Shown: positions 24,016-32,283 of the stretch, piece after piece | How positions within the stretch are numbered: the stretch's first letter is position 1 | How the letters are laid out: each line of letters opens with the position of its first letter | Assembly (NCBI GenBank): GCA_930987725.1 | Contig: CAKNKY010000003.1 | Coordinates: 1 to 64,000, forward strand | Reading direction: 5' to 3' | DNA length: 64,000 nucleotides | Source of the DNA: an uncultured Anaeromassilibacillus sp. | GTDB taxonomy: Bacteria > Bacillota > Clostridia > Oscillospirales > Acutalibacteraceae | Program-made: the position numbers and the translations under genes | The notes under the pieces: model-generated | Told to the model about the DNA's origin: nothing | The model's input: the letters and a program-made list of their open reading frames with translations, nothing else | The model's database searches: none

Positions 24016-24954
24016 ATGAAAACCCAAACGGCAGCTGTGAAAGCGCACAAGCACCATGAAGCCCGTTCCGGCGGCGACATTGTGCTGAGCATTGTCTGCT
24101 ACACCATCTTTACCATCTGTGCATTTCTGTGCATCTATCCGTTCTATTACATTTTCATCAACAGTATCAGTTCCAATGAACTGAGCTCGCGTGGCGTCAT
24201 CCTCTTCTATCCGGAAGGCATTCATCTGCAGAACTACCTCAAAGCGTTCCAGATTTCCGGCCTTGGCAATGCGGCGTTCATTTCGCTGGCTCGTACTGTT
24301 CTCGGCACCATCGGCACCGTGTCTGCCTCCGCGTTCCTGGGCTTCATGTTCACGCAGGATAAGATGTGGCACCGCAAGATCTGGTACCGCATGGTTGTTG
24401 CCACCATGTACTTCAACGCCGGCATCATCCCATGGTACCTGACCATGCGCAACCTCGGCCTCACGAACAACTTCTGGGGCTATGTTCTGCCGGCTATCGT
24501 TTCTCCCTTCTTCATCATCCTGACGAAGACCTTCGTGGAATCCGTTCCGAAGGAGCTGCAGGAAGCGGCCGAGATTGACGGCGCAGGCATCATCAAGATT
24601 TTCTTCCGCATCATGCTTCCTGTCATCAAGCCGATCCTGGCGACGGTGGCCATCTTCGCAGCCGTGAACCAGTGGAACGCCTTCCAGGATACGCTGCTCC
24701 TCGTGACGGACAACAAGCTTTATCCCCTGCAGTTCATCCTGTATCAGTATCTGAATCAGGCTTCCTCTCTGGCAATTCAGAACAGCGGCAGTTCCAGCAG
24801 TGGTTCGCTGGCCGGCGTCGGTGTCACCACGCAGACTCCTACCAGTATCCGCATGACCATCACCGTTATCGTTGTCATTCCTGTTATGCTTGTGTACCCC
24901 ATCTTCCAGCGCTATTTCGTCAAGGGCATCATGGTTGGTGCCGTGAAGGGCTGA
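24016..24954 (+). CDS. Carbohydrate ABC transporter permease (LplC/YcjP-like)
   Basis: The second membrane subunit of the importer, 312 residues, with six membrane segments, the first near residues 25-50. The EAA loop reads LQEAAEIDGAGIIKIFFRIMLP. The C-terminus (RYFVKGIMVGAVKG) is typical of the group that handles long oligosaccharides. A serine/glycine-rich periplasm-side loop (IQNSGSSSSGSLAGVG) precedes the last membrane segment. It starts 19 bases after the first permease. Confidence 0.94.
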   Translation: MKTQTAAVKAHKHHEARSGGDIVLSIVCYTIFTICAFLCIYPFYYIFINSISSNELSSRGVILFYPEGIHLQNYLKAFQISGLGNAAFISLARTVLGTIGTVSASAFLGFMFTQDKMWHRKIWYRMVVATMYFNAGIIPWYLTMRNLGLTNNFWGYVLPAIVSPFFIILTKTFVESVPKELQEAAEIDGAGIIKIFFRIMLPVIKPILATVAIFAAVNQWNAFQDTLLLVTDNKLYPLQFILYQYLNQASSLAIQNSGSSSSGSLAGVGVTTQTPTSIRMTITVIVVIPVMLVYPIFQRYFVKGIMVGAVKG

Positions 24955-25037
24955 TTGTTCCCCGTTCCATCTGTTATATCTAGAAGCATTGGGCTTCTAT
25001 TTATAAAAATTGCGATCTATTGCAAAGGAGGATTTTC

Positions 25038-26825
25038 ATGAAAGCAAAACGCGTTCTGTCGCTGTCTCTGGCAGCGATCATGGTTGCCATGTCCATGCTG
25101 GGCTGCTCCCAGACGGATACGGCTTCCAGCACCGCCGAAGGCGGTGAGACGGCCTCTGCTGCCGGCGATGCCACCTCCGGCGGCGAAGAAGGAGGAAGTG
25201 GCACTCCCGAAGTTTCCCATGACGAAGAAGTTACGTTTGAAATCTACGACGTGGCTGCAAACTTCCAGGGCGAGCAGGTCGGCTGGTTTGGCAAGGTCCT
25301 GAAGGACGAGCTGAATGTCAAGCTGAACATCATTGCCCCGCAGGTTTCCGGCGATGCGAACTCCCTGTATCAGACCCGTACGGCGTCTGGTAACCTCGGC
25401 GATATCGTCATCCTTGACAATGCCGATATGCTTGACTGCGTGGATTCCGGCCTGATCATGAACATTGCCGACGTTGTCTACAGCTTCGGCAACCTGAATG
25501 AGTATCAGGAGCAGATCGATCAGTTCAATCAGGGAATGGGCGTCGGCGACGAGGGCGGCATTTACGCCATCCCCTGCAACATGAACAACAACGGCCCGAC
25601 CGCATTCGTCGGTGAAACCGTTGCGTCCGCTCCTCGTGTGCCGTGGGATTATTACGTCGGTGTCGGCGCCCCGGAAATGAAGACGACGGACGATCTCCTC
25701 AACATGCTGAAAGACATGATGGAGAAGTACCCGACCAACTCCAACGGCGACCCGGCCTATGCCATCTCCATGTGGCCTGACTGGGACGGTGAATCCATTG
25801 CGAACGCCAACCTGATTGCTCAGTGGTATGGCTGCATGCCTTACGGCGCTATTCTGCAGACCACCGAAAACACCATCATTCCTTTGACGGATGATGAGGG
25901 CGGTTACAAGAAGGCTCTGGACTTCCTGTTCAAGGCAAACCAGATGGGCCTTGTTGACCCTGACTCCGCTACGCAGGACTGGACGACCGTCTGCGAGACG
26001 AAGATGAAGCAGAAGAGAGTTTACCTGTTCTGGTACAACTGGCAGAACGGTTTCTGGAACACCCCGTCTCATGGCGAGAGCCGCGAGAATTACATGTATG
26101 TCCCGGTGGAAGAACTCCACTACTATCAGCAGTCTGACTCCTACTACGGCGATGGCCGCGTCTGGGGCGTCGGTTCCTCTGTGGACGACAACAAGAAGCT
26201 GCGCATTGTGGAATTCCTTGACTGGCTCGCCAGCCCCGAGGGTCTGCAGTATCAGCACAGCAGCCTTGAAGGCTTCATCTACACGGTCAATGATGACGGC
26301 ACCTACACCCTGACCCAGGAAGGCCAGGACCGCTTCACCGCCAGCATTGAGGTTCCGGAAGAGTACGGCGGCGGCTACTGGAGCGACGGCAACGACCAGA
26401 TCAACCAGTGGATTGTTGGCTCTGCTGCAAAGAACCCGCTCACCGGCGAGCCTTATGATCCCAGCCTGTGGGCTTCCACCATTGAAATGAACAAGACCGC
26501 CACGACGAACGAGTGGATCGAAATGTTCGGTGCAGAGAACGAAGTGAAATACATGGAGGCTCATGACGAAGTCACCATGCTTCCGAACATCAACATTCCT
26601 CTGCCGAGTGATGACACCGACATCGCCCTCATCCGCAGCCAGTGCGGTGACCTGATTTCCGATACTTCTTGGAAGATGGTATTTGCTGCTGACCAGGCTG
26701 CGTATGATCAGCTGTGGACCGACCTGAAGACTCAGCTCGAAGGCCTCGGCTGGGATCAGCTCGTTGAATACGATACCGAGAAATATCAGCCTGTGGTTGA
26801 CGCAAAGATTGCGGCAATGGAATAA
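25038..26825 (+). CDS. Sugar-binding lipoprotein of the ABC importer (LplA-type)
   Basis: A 595-residue extracellular solute-binding protein. It has a lipoprotein signal with lipobox SMLGC (Cys at about residue 23) and a Ser/Thr/Gly/Glu-rich linker to about residue 60, followed by a large two-lobe binding domain typical of importers of long oligosaccharides. It is anchored to the outer face of the membrane and delivers substrate to the two permeases. AAAGGAGG precedes the ATG. The codons look like those of a highly expressed gene (more T-ending codons such as GTT and GCT than the enzyme genes that follow). The exact ligand is unknown; context suggests xylo-oligosaccharides. Confidence 0.92.
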   Translation: MKAKRVLSLSLAAIMVAMSMLGCSQTDTASSTAEGGETASAAGDATSGGEEGGSGTPEVSHDEEVTFEIYDVAANFQGEQVGWFGKVLKDELNVKLNIIAPQVSGDANSLYQTRTASGNLGDIVILDNADMLDCVDSGLIMNIADVVYSFGNLNEYQEQIDQFNQGMGVGDEGGIYAIPCNMNNNGPTAFVGETVASAPRVPWDYYVGVGAPEMKTTDDLLNMLKDMMEKYPTNSNGDPAYAISMWPDWDGESIANANLIAQWYGCMPYGAILQTTENTIIPLTDDEGGYKKALDFLFKANQMGLVDPDSATQDWTTVCETKMKQKRVYLFWYNWQNGFWNTPSHGESRENYMYVPVEELHYYQQSDSYYGDGRVWGVGSSVDDNKKLRIVEFLDWLASPEGLQYQHSSLEGFIYTVNDDGTYTLTQEGQDRFTASIEVPEEYGGGYWSDGNDQINQWIVGSAAKNPLTGEPYDPSLWASTIEMNKTATTNEWIEMFGAENEVKYMEAHDEVTMLPNINIPLPSDDTDIALIRSQCGDLISDTSWKMVFAADQAAYDQLWTDLKTQLEGLGWDQLVEYDTEKYQPVVDAKIAAME

Positions 26826-26870
26826 CGTTCCCATACGGCACGTGTCCAGGCGTCTTTGAACGGACAGATT

Positions 26871-26905
26871 GGGGACCGGCTACGCGCCGGTCCCCTTTCT
26901 CTTTG
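26871..26905 (+). terminator. Terminator after the binding-protein gene
   Basis: GGGGACCGGC, short loop, GCCGGTCCCC, then TTTCTCTTT. It would separate abundant binding-protein mRNA from the enzyme genes. Confidence 0.75.
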
Positions 26906-26998
26906 CAAAACTTTGTATCCTCCTTTCAACTTCTTTTTACTCCTTTCATTCTTCTTTTTTCAATTTATGCTGCATTAGGGCTGCCGTCCCTTTGAACG

Positions 26999-27247
26999 GC
27001 TGCCTTAAGGCAGCGCCGTGCGGCTCCTGTTGGTGGAGCCGTATGGCGGCGCCTTAAGGCTGATTTTTCCTCTTTCGTCCGTTTCCCGGCCGCAATTGAC
27101 GGCCGGCCCCCTGCCTCTCTTTGGACGAAAAAACGGGAAATCAACTGGAACGCTTCGCTCCCGGCCGGAGGGCCGGGGCGGTTGTGGGAAGGAGCTGCGC
27201 GCCGCCGCTCCGCGGGGAGAAGCCCCGCGGAGAGAGCGGGCGGCGCG
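26999..27247 (+). promoter_or_regulatory. Heavily structured leader in front of the GH10-GH120 gene
   Basis: The gene-free gap 26826-27289 holds several strong hairpins. One is a 59-base imperfect inverted repeat (27002-27011 with 27051-27060, then 27014-27027 with 27035-27048, 7-base loop) followed by TGATTTTTCC. Another has TTTCGTCC/GGACGAAA (27073-27080, 27123-27130) around CCGGCCG/CGGCCGG. A third has CGCGCCGCC/GGCGGCGCG (27198-27206, 27239-27247) enclosing TCCGCGGGG/CCCCGCGGA. A pyrimidine-rich tract precedes them (26920-26965). Possible roles are attenuation, mRNA stabilisation or processing. I see no match to a known riboswitch and no clear promoter. Confidence 0.55.
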
Positions 27248-27289
27248 GACTCAAACATCTGTTTTTGGGATTGGAGAGTGAAAACAATC

Positions 27290-30277
27290 ATGAGTCTTCA
27301 GAAAGTCTACAGCCCGTATTGCCGCATTGGCGCAGCCGTATCGGCGCAGGCGTTTGAACGCCCGGCCGCATTGCGTGCGCTGGCGGAGCAATACAATTCG
27401 CTGACGTGTGAAAACGACATGAAGCCGGAATGCCTGCTCGACGAGGCGGAAAACTGTGAAAACCCTGACGCACACCTGCTCAGCCCCGCCCTGCGCTTCG
27501 ACGGCATCCTCAACTATTTTGTGTTTGCAAAAGAACACCACATGGGGATGCGCGGCCATACGCTCGCCTGGCACAACCAGACGCCGCGCTGGTTCTTCAC
27601 GGAGCGCTACAGCCGCTCGCCTTCCGCCCCGCTCGCCGGCCGTGAAACCATGCTGGCCCGCCTGGATTCCTATATCCGCCAGGTGATCGGCTTTGCACAG
27701 AAGGAATACCCCGGCATCGTTTATGCCTGGGACGTGGTGAACGAGGCTGTGGACAACGGCAAGATGCGCCCCTCCCTGTGGACGGAAACGGTGGGCGAGG
27801 ATTTCGTGCTGCAGGCATTCCGCATTGCGAGAAAATACGCTTCGCCCGACATGAAGCTCTTTTACAACGATTATGACACGTTCCGCCCCGAAAAGTGCGA
27901 GGCGATTCAGAACCTTATCCTGAAGCCGCTGCTGGCGGAGGGCCTTGTGGACGGCATGGGCATGCAGAGCCACCTGACGATGGGCTCCCGCATGAGCGAT
28001 TATGACAGCGCCCTGCGCAGCTTCGGCGCCCTCGGGCTGGAAATCCACGTGACGGAGCTTGATCTGTTCAATCCCGACGTCTCCCCCGCAGGCGACGAGG
28101 CAGTGGCGCGGCGCTATCAGGAGCTGTTCACCGTGCTGCTGCGCGCCAAGAAGGAAGGCGCCGCCAATCTGACGAGCATCACCTTCTGGAACATGCAGGA
28201 CGAGGAGAGCTGGCTCACCGGCTTCCGCGGCTGCCCGTGCAAGCCGCTCCTCTTCTCCAACGGCTACCGCCCGAAGGCGGCTTACCTTGCCGTGGCCGCC
28301 GTGCCGGGCCGTGTGGAGGGCGACACGGAGGACCGCCTGCCCTACGGCGAGCGCTTTGCCTTCTGGGAGACGGAGCAGCACCCCACGCGCGATTACCACG
28401 TGAACCCCGCTGCCGCAAACGCAAGCGACGACAATGACGGCAGCGCCGACCACCCGCTCTGCACCATTCAGGCGGCGGCCGACCGCGTGCTGCCGGGCGA
28501 GCGCGTGCTGATCCACGGCGGTGTGTACCGCGAATGGGTGCGTCCGCGCCGCGGCGGCGAAGGACCGGAGAAAATGGTGTGCTATGAATCGTTCGGCGAC
28601 GGCGAAGTGATCATAAAAGCCTCCGAGCAGGCGACGGGCTTCGTGCCGAGCGAAAACTGGAACAAGGTGCCGCAGGGGATGCCGCAGTCGCTCGCGCCGG
28701 AAACGGTGCGCATCTGGGAGACAAAGCTTGATCCGGACAAATTCCGCGGCTATAACCCGTTCTGCGCCGTCAACATCCTGCACGACCGCCTGTTCATTGA
28801 ATACAACAAGACGGACATGACCACCTACCTGAACCGGCGCGGCATGGTATTCTGCGACGGCAAACCGCTCACGCAGGTGGCGCTTTATAACCAGATGACA
28901 AAGACGCCCGGCTCCTACTGGGTGGAAGCGAACGGCCAAACGGTGCATTTCCGCCTGGCAGACGACGGCGATCCGAAGGATCACCTGATCGAGCTCACCT
29001 GCCGCGAGCAGTGCTTTGCGCCGGAAACGCCCTTCCTCTCCTACATCAAGGTGAAGGGCATCACGTGCGCGCACGCCTCCATGGGCGGCCCGGTACCGCA
29101 GCGCGGCGCGCTCTCCGCGTTCCGCGGCCACCACTGGGTGATTGAAAACTGCAAAATTGACTGGGCCAACACGGTGGGGGTTGACATCGGCAATGAATGC
29201 TGGCATCATAGAGTGGACGAGGGCCAGATCATCGGCCACAGCGTGGTGCGCGGCTGCGAAATTCATGACGCGGGCGTGTGCGGCATTGCCGGCCTGTTTG
29301 CCACCAATCTGCTCATTGAGGATAACCTCATCACCGGCACCGGCTGGCAGAAGATGGAGCTTTCCTGGGAAGCGGGCGGCATCAAGGTGCACAACAGCGT
29401 GAACAGCCTGATTCGCCGCAACGTGTTCACGAAGACCTTCCGCGCCGACCACCTGTGGATGGACGTGGGCAACGAGAACAACCGCATCACGCGCAACCTG
29501 TTCCTCGATGGCATCGAGCAGCGCGAGGCAATCTTCATCGAGTGCTCCCGCGACGGCGTGAACCTGATCGATAATAATATTTTCTGGAACGTGGAGGGCC
29601 GCTTCAACCCGGCCGACGTTCCGGTGGAGCCGGGTTCCACCGGCTGGTACAAGATGGAGGAGCACGGCGTGGTGAACGGCTACGCCGTGTACGGAGAAGG
29701 CACCGACCGCCTGCATGTGGAGCACAACCTGATCGGCCGCTGCCGCAGCGCCGGCTACTTCGTGAAGCCTGTGGCTTTCCGCATTTCCCGCACGGGGCGC
29801 GGCGGCACGGGACGTGAGGCGCGCATCCGCAACAACCTCTTCTATGACTGCGGCGAGGCTGCGATCAAGTTCCCGACGCGCGACAACGACGCCCAGGGCA
29901 ATCTCTATGTGAAGATGCCCGGCGGCTATCTGCGCGTGCTCTATCCCGCCCCCGAGGTCTGCCTGAATCTGGACGCCTGGCAGGAGTTCTTCGGCTTTGA
30001 CCGCGAGGGCCAGGAAGCGCTCTTCGACATTGCCGTCGACACGGAAGCGCTCACGCTTTGCGTGAAGCCCGCGCAGGGCGAAGCGTGCGAGGCCCACGGC
30101 CCCGACCACGGCTATTGCGAGACGGACATTGCGCGCATTGCCGCCGTTCCCGCCTCCTTTGAGACGGCGGACGATTTTTACGGCACCGCCCCCTGCCGCC
30201 GCAGGCTGCCCGGCCCCTTCGCCGATCTGACGCCCGGCCGCGTCTATTCCATCGATCCGCGCAAGCCGCGCGCCTGA
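27290..30277 (+). CDS. Intracellular GH10 endo-xylanase fused to a GH120-like beta-xylosidase
   Basis: A 995-residue cytoplasmic enzyme. Residues 1-355 are a GH10 barrel: substrate-binding RGHTLAWHNQTP, acid/base Glu152 (DVVNEAV) and nucleophile Glu256 (HVTELD). Residues 365-990 are a right-handed beta-helix opening with YHVNPAAANASDDNDGSADHP and GERVLIHGGVYREWV, as in GH120 XylC. The two GH120 catalytic positions appear to be Asp725 (LWMDVGNE) and Glu751 (AIFIECSRDG). With no signal peptide it should act on imported xylo-oligosaccharides, cutting inside and trimming xylose from the ends. The start is chosen at ATG 27290 (GGAGAG upstream); the frame is open further up through the hairpins. 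The fusion is unusual. Confidence 0.85.
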   Translation: MSLQKVYSPYCRIGAAVSAQAFERPAALRALAEQYNSLTCENDMKPECLLDEAENCENPDAHLLSPALRFDGILNYFVFAKEHHMGMRGHTLAWHNQTPRWFFTERYSRSPSAPLAGRETMLARLDSYIRQVIGFAQKEYPGIVYAWDVVNEAVDNGKMRPSLWTETVGEDFVLQAFRIARKYASPDMKLFYNDYDTFRPEKCEAIQNLILKPLLAEGLVDGMGMQSHLTMGSRMSDYDSALRSFGALGLEIHVTELDLFNPDVSPAGDEAVARRYQELFTVLLRAKKEGAANLTSITFWNMQDEESWLTGFRGCPCKPLLFSNGYRPKAAYLAVAAVPGRVEGDTEDRLPYGERFAFWETEQHPTRDYHVNPAAANASDDNDGSADHPLCTIQAAADRVLPGERVLIHGGVYREWVRPRRGGEGPEKMVCYESFGDGEVIIKASEQATGFVPSENWNKVPQGMPQSLAPETVRIWETKLDPDKFRGYNPFCAVNILHDRLFIEYNKTDMTTYLNRRGMVFCDGKPLTQVALYNQMTKTPGSYWVEANGQTVHFRLADDGDPKDHLIELTCREQCFAPETPFLSYIKVKGITCAHASMGGPVPQRGALSAFRGHHWVIENCKIDWANTVGVDIGNECWHHRVDEGQIIGHSVVRGCEIHDAGVCGIAGLFATNLLIEDNLITGTGWQKMELSWEAGGIKVHNSVNSLIRRNVFTKTFRADHLWMDVGNENNRITRNLFLDGIEQREAIFIECSRDGVNLIDNNIFWNVEGRFNPADVPVEPGSTGWYKMEEHGVVNGYAVYGEGTDRLHVEHNLIGRCRSAGYFVKPVAFRISRTGRGGTGREARIRNNLFYDCGEAAIKFPTRDNDAQGNLYVKMPGGYLRVLYPAPEVCLNLDAWQEFFGFDREGQEALFDIAVDTEALTLCVKPAQGEACEAHGPDHGYCETDIARIAAVPASFETADDFYGTAPCRRRLPGPFADLTPGRVYSIDPRKPRA

Positions 30278-30319
30278 ACCCAAACGAAACACACCATCAC
30301 CTCAAGGAGGAATCGCACC

Positions 30320-32128
30320 ATGGAAGGAATTCTCAAAAGACAAACCGCCGCCCTTCTTGTTTATACGCGTGAACCGAAGCCGGGGACCATCCCCTGCGGG
30401 CTGGCCTATGCCGTTCATCTCGCCGTGTGCAGAGACGGGCGCACCTATGAACCCCTGAACCAGAATTACGGCGTCCTGTTTGCACCGGCTGACATCACGC
30501 CGGACAATACGCTCGACACGAAGAGCCTGAAAACCCCCTGTGTGTTCCCCCTCGCGGAAGGGGGCTGGGGCATCGCGGCCATCCGCACGCAGGAAATGGG
30601 GGAACCGGACTCCGCCTGCCGCGTGCTGGTGTGGAAAACGAAAGACTTTATGACATTCACGGCGCTTGCGCCCTTCGCACTGGGGACCGGACCGGTGCAG
30701 GCGCTGCGCGTGTGCCGCAGGGGAAGCGGCTATGTATTTGCCTGGCAGACTGCTTCCGGCAGCTATGAAACGCTGTTTTCTTCCCTGCCCGGCACCGCGA
30801 TCGAGACAAAATCCGCCGCCTGGAACGCGGAGGAAAAGGAGGAAGCCGTGGACGGCCTGCCGGAGGGCGCCGCACCCGGGAACAGCACCGCAATCGACGC
30901 TTCCCTGGCGGACAAGCTGGCGCTTTACTGGGGAGAGCTCTCCCACTGCGCCACACGCGTGCCTGCCTCCGTTTCTGCCGGCTGTGCGGAGGATGTGAAG
31001 GCCGTTGCCGCCACCGCCGTCTACACGGACGGTTCCACCGCCCCGCAGAAGGTGGACTGGGATCTTTCCGGTATAGATTTCACGAAGCCGGGCGAGTACA
31101 CCGTGCGCGGCACGCTGCACGGCAACCAGTATCCCTTCCCGCTCACACATGGAACGGGCGACCCCGTGATTGTTCCGTGGGAGGGCAAGTATTACCTGCT
31201 GTTCACAAACGACACGCTCAACGACGTCGGCTTTTACGTGTGCGAGGCGGACACCCCTGAGGAACTCTTCCGCCCCGGCATCGAGCAGCACCTGATCCTG
31301 CCCTATGATGAGGAAAAGGGCCATGTGCAGACGTTCTGGGCGCCGGAATTCCACATAGTGGGGGGCGAACCCTACATCTTCTTTGCCATCAGCGGCAAGG
31401 TCTGGGGGCCGCAGTGCCATGTGATGCACCTGCGCCGCGGCGGGAGCTTCATTGACCCGGCAAGCTGGGAGGAGCCGAAGCGCCTTGTGCGCGCGGACGG
31501 CGCCCCGCTGGCAGAAAAGGGCATCACGCTTGACATGACGGTGATCCAGGCGGGCGGCCGCGCCTATGTGGCCTGGTCGTACCGCAACGGCATCAACTCG
31601 CCGCTCGACACCGGTTCCATGATCTACATTGCCGCACTCAATGAAGAAAAGCCCTGGATGCTGGCAAGCGAGCCGCGCCTGCTCACCCGCCCCATCCTGA
31701 GCTGGGAGAACATGCAGGGCACGATCAACAACGAAGGGCCGCATCCGTTTGTCACGGAAGACTGCGTCTATCTGAGCTACAGCGGCGGCGCGGCGAACGG
31801 CTACACCTACGTGGTGGGTATGCTGACGGCCGACCCGCACGACGATCTCTCCGATCCGGCCAACTGGCACAAGAGCCTCACGCCGGTGCTGCACTACCAG
31901 TCGGTGGCCGGGGAATACGGCCCCGGGCACAACTCCTTCTTCCGCGACGATCTCGGCAACCTGTGGATTGCTTTCCACGGCGAGGTCAGTTATGAAAGCC
32001 ATGAGCGCTGCGCCGGCATTCGCCGCGTTCACTTTGACACAGACGGAAGACCGCGCTTCAACCTTTCCCCGGAACGCGACGTCAACCCCGCCCTGCGCGA
32101 GGTCTCGCTGCGCGTGACGGTGAAATGA
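30320..32128 (+). CDS. GH43 glycosidase with an N-terminal propeller-like region and Ig-like linker
   Basis: A 602-residue cytoplasmic enzyme. The C-terminal five-bladed GH43 domain (about residues 275-600) shows base Asp281 (GDPVIVPWEGKYYL), pKa modulator Asp405 (TLDMTVIQ) and acid Glu472 (INNEGPHPF). A bacterial Ig-like segment lies near 220-270 (ATAVYTDGST, KPGEYTVRGTL). Residues 1-215 look like an incomplete second propeller (LAYAVHLAVCRDG, GWGIAAIRT, FMTFTALAPF). Members act as beta-xylosidases or alpha-L-arabinofuranosidases; which one is not decidable here. GGAGG precedes the ATG, 42 bases after the GH10-GH120 gene. Confidence 0.85.
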   Translation: MEGILKRQTAALLVYTREPKPGTIPCGLAYAVHLAVCRDGRTYEPLNQNYGVLFAPADITPDNTLDTKSLKTPCVFPLAEGGWGIAAIRTQEMGEPDSACRVLVWKTKDFMTFTALAPFALGTGPVQALRVCRRGSGYVFAWQTASGSYETLFSSLPGTAIETKSAAWNAEEKEEAVDGLPEGAAPGNSTAIDASLADKLALYWGELSHCATRVPASVSAGCAEDVKAVAATAVYTDGSTAPQKVDWDLSGIDFTKPGEYTVRGTLHGNQYPFPLTHGTGDPVIVPWEGKYYLLFTNDTLNDVGFYVCEADTPEELFRPGIEQHLILPYDEEKGHVQTFWAPEFHIVGGEPYIFFAISGKVWGPQCHVMHLRRGGSFIDPASWEEPKRLVRADGAPLAEKGITLDMTVIQAGGRAYVAWSYRNGINSPLDTGSMIYIAALNEEKPWMLASEPRLLTRPILSWENMQGTINNEGPHPFVTEDCVYLSYSGGAANGYTYVVGMLTADPHDDLSDPANWHKSLTPVLHYQSVAGEYGPGHNSFFRDDLGNLWIAFHGEVSYESHERCAGIRRVHFDTDGRPRFNLSPERDVNPALREVSLRVTVK

Positions 32129-32169
32129 ATGCATGAGGGCGGGGCCCGCACGGGCCTGCCGACCAACCG

Positions 32170-32215
32170 GCCGGGGGGAAGCGGCGCGCGCTTCCCTGCA
32201 CGGCCGTTTGGCATT
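32170..32215 (+). repeat. Intercistronic hairpin after the GH43 gene
   Basis: In the gap 32129-32283, GGAAGCG pairs with CGCTTCC (loop GCGCG) among further GC-rich stems (GGGCCCG/CGGGCC just upstream, 32142-32157). There is no T-run, so it is more likely an mRNA-stabilising or processing element than a terminator. Confidence 0.4.
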
Positions 32216-32283
32216 TTGAAAGGCAGTGCCGTTTCGGCGGCTTTCCTCTCAATTTTATGGAACTGTAAAAGGAGGAGTTTTCC

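Noticed and set aside
27251-30292. A 1013-codon antisense frame over the GH10-GH120 gene, and a similar one over the GH43 gene (30302-32134)
   Set aside because: Same cause: third-position GC bias keeps the antisense frame free of stops. No recognisable domain.
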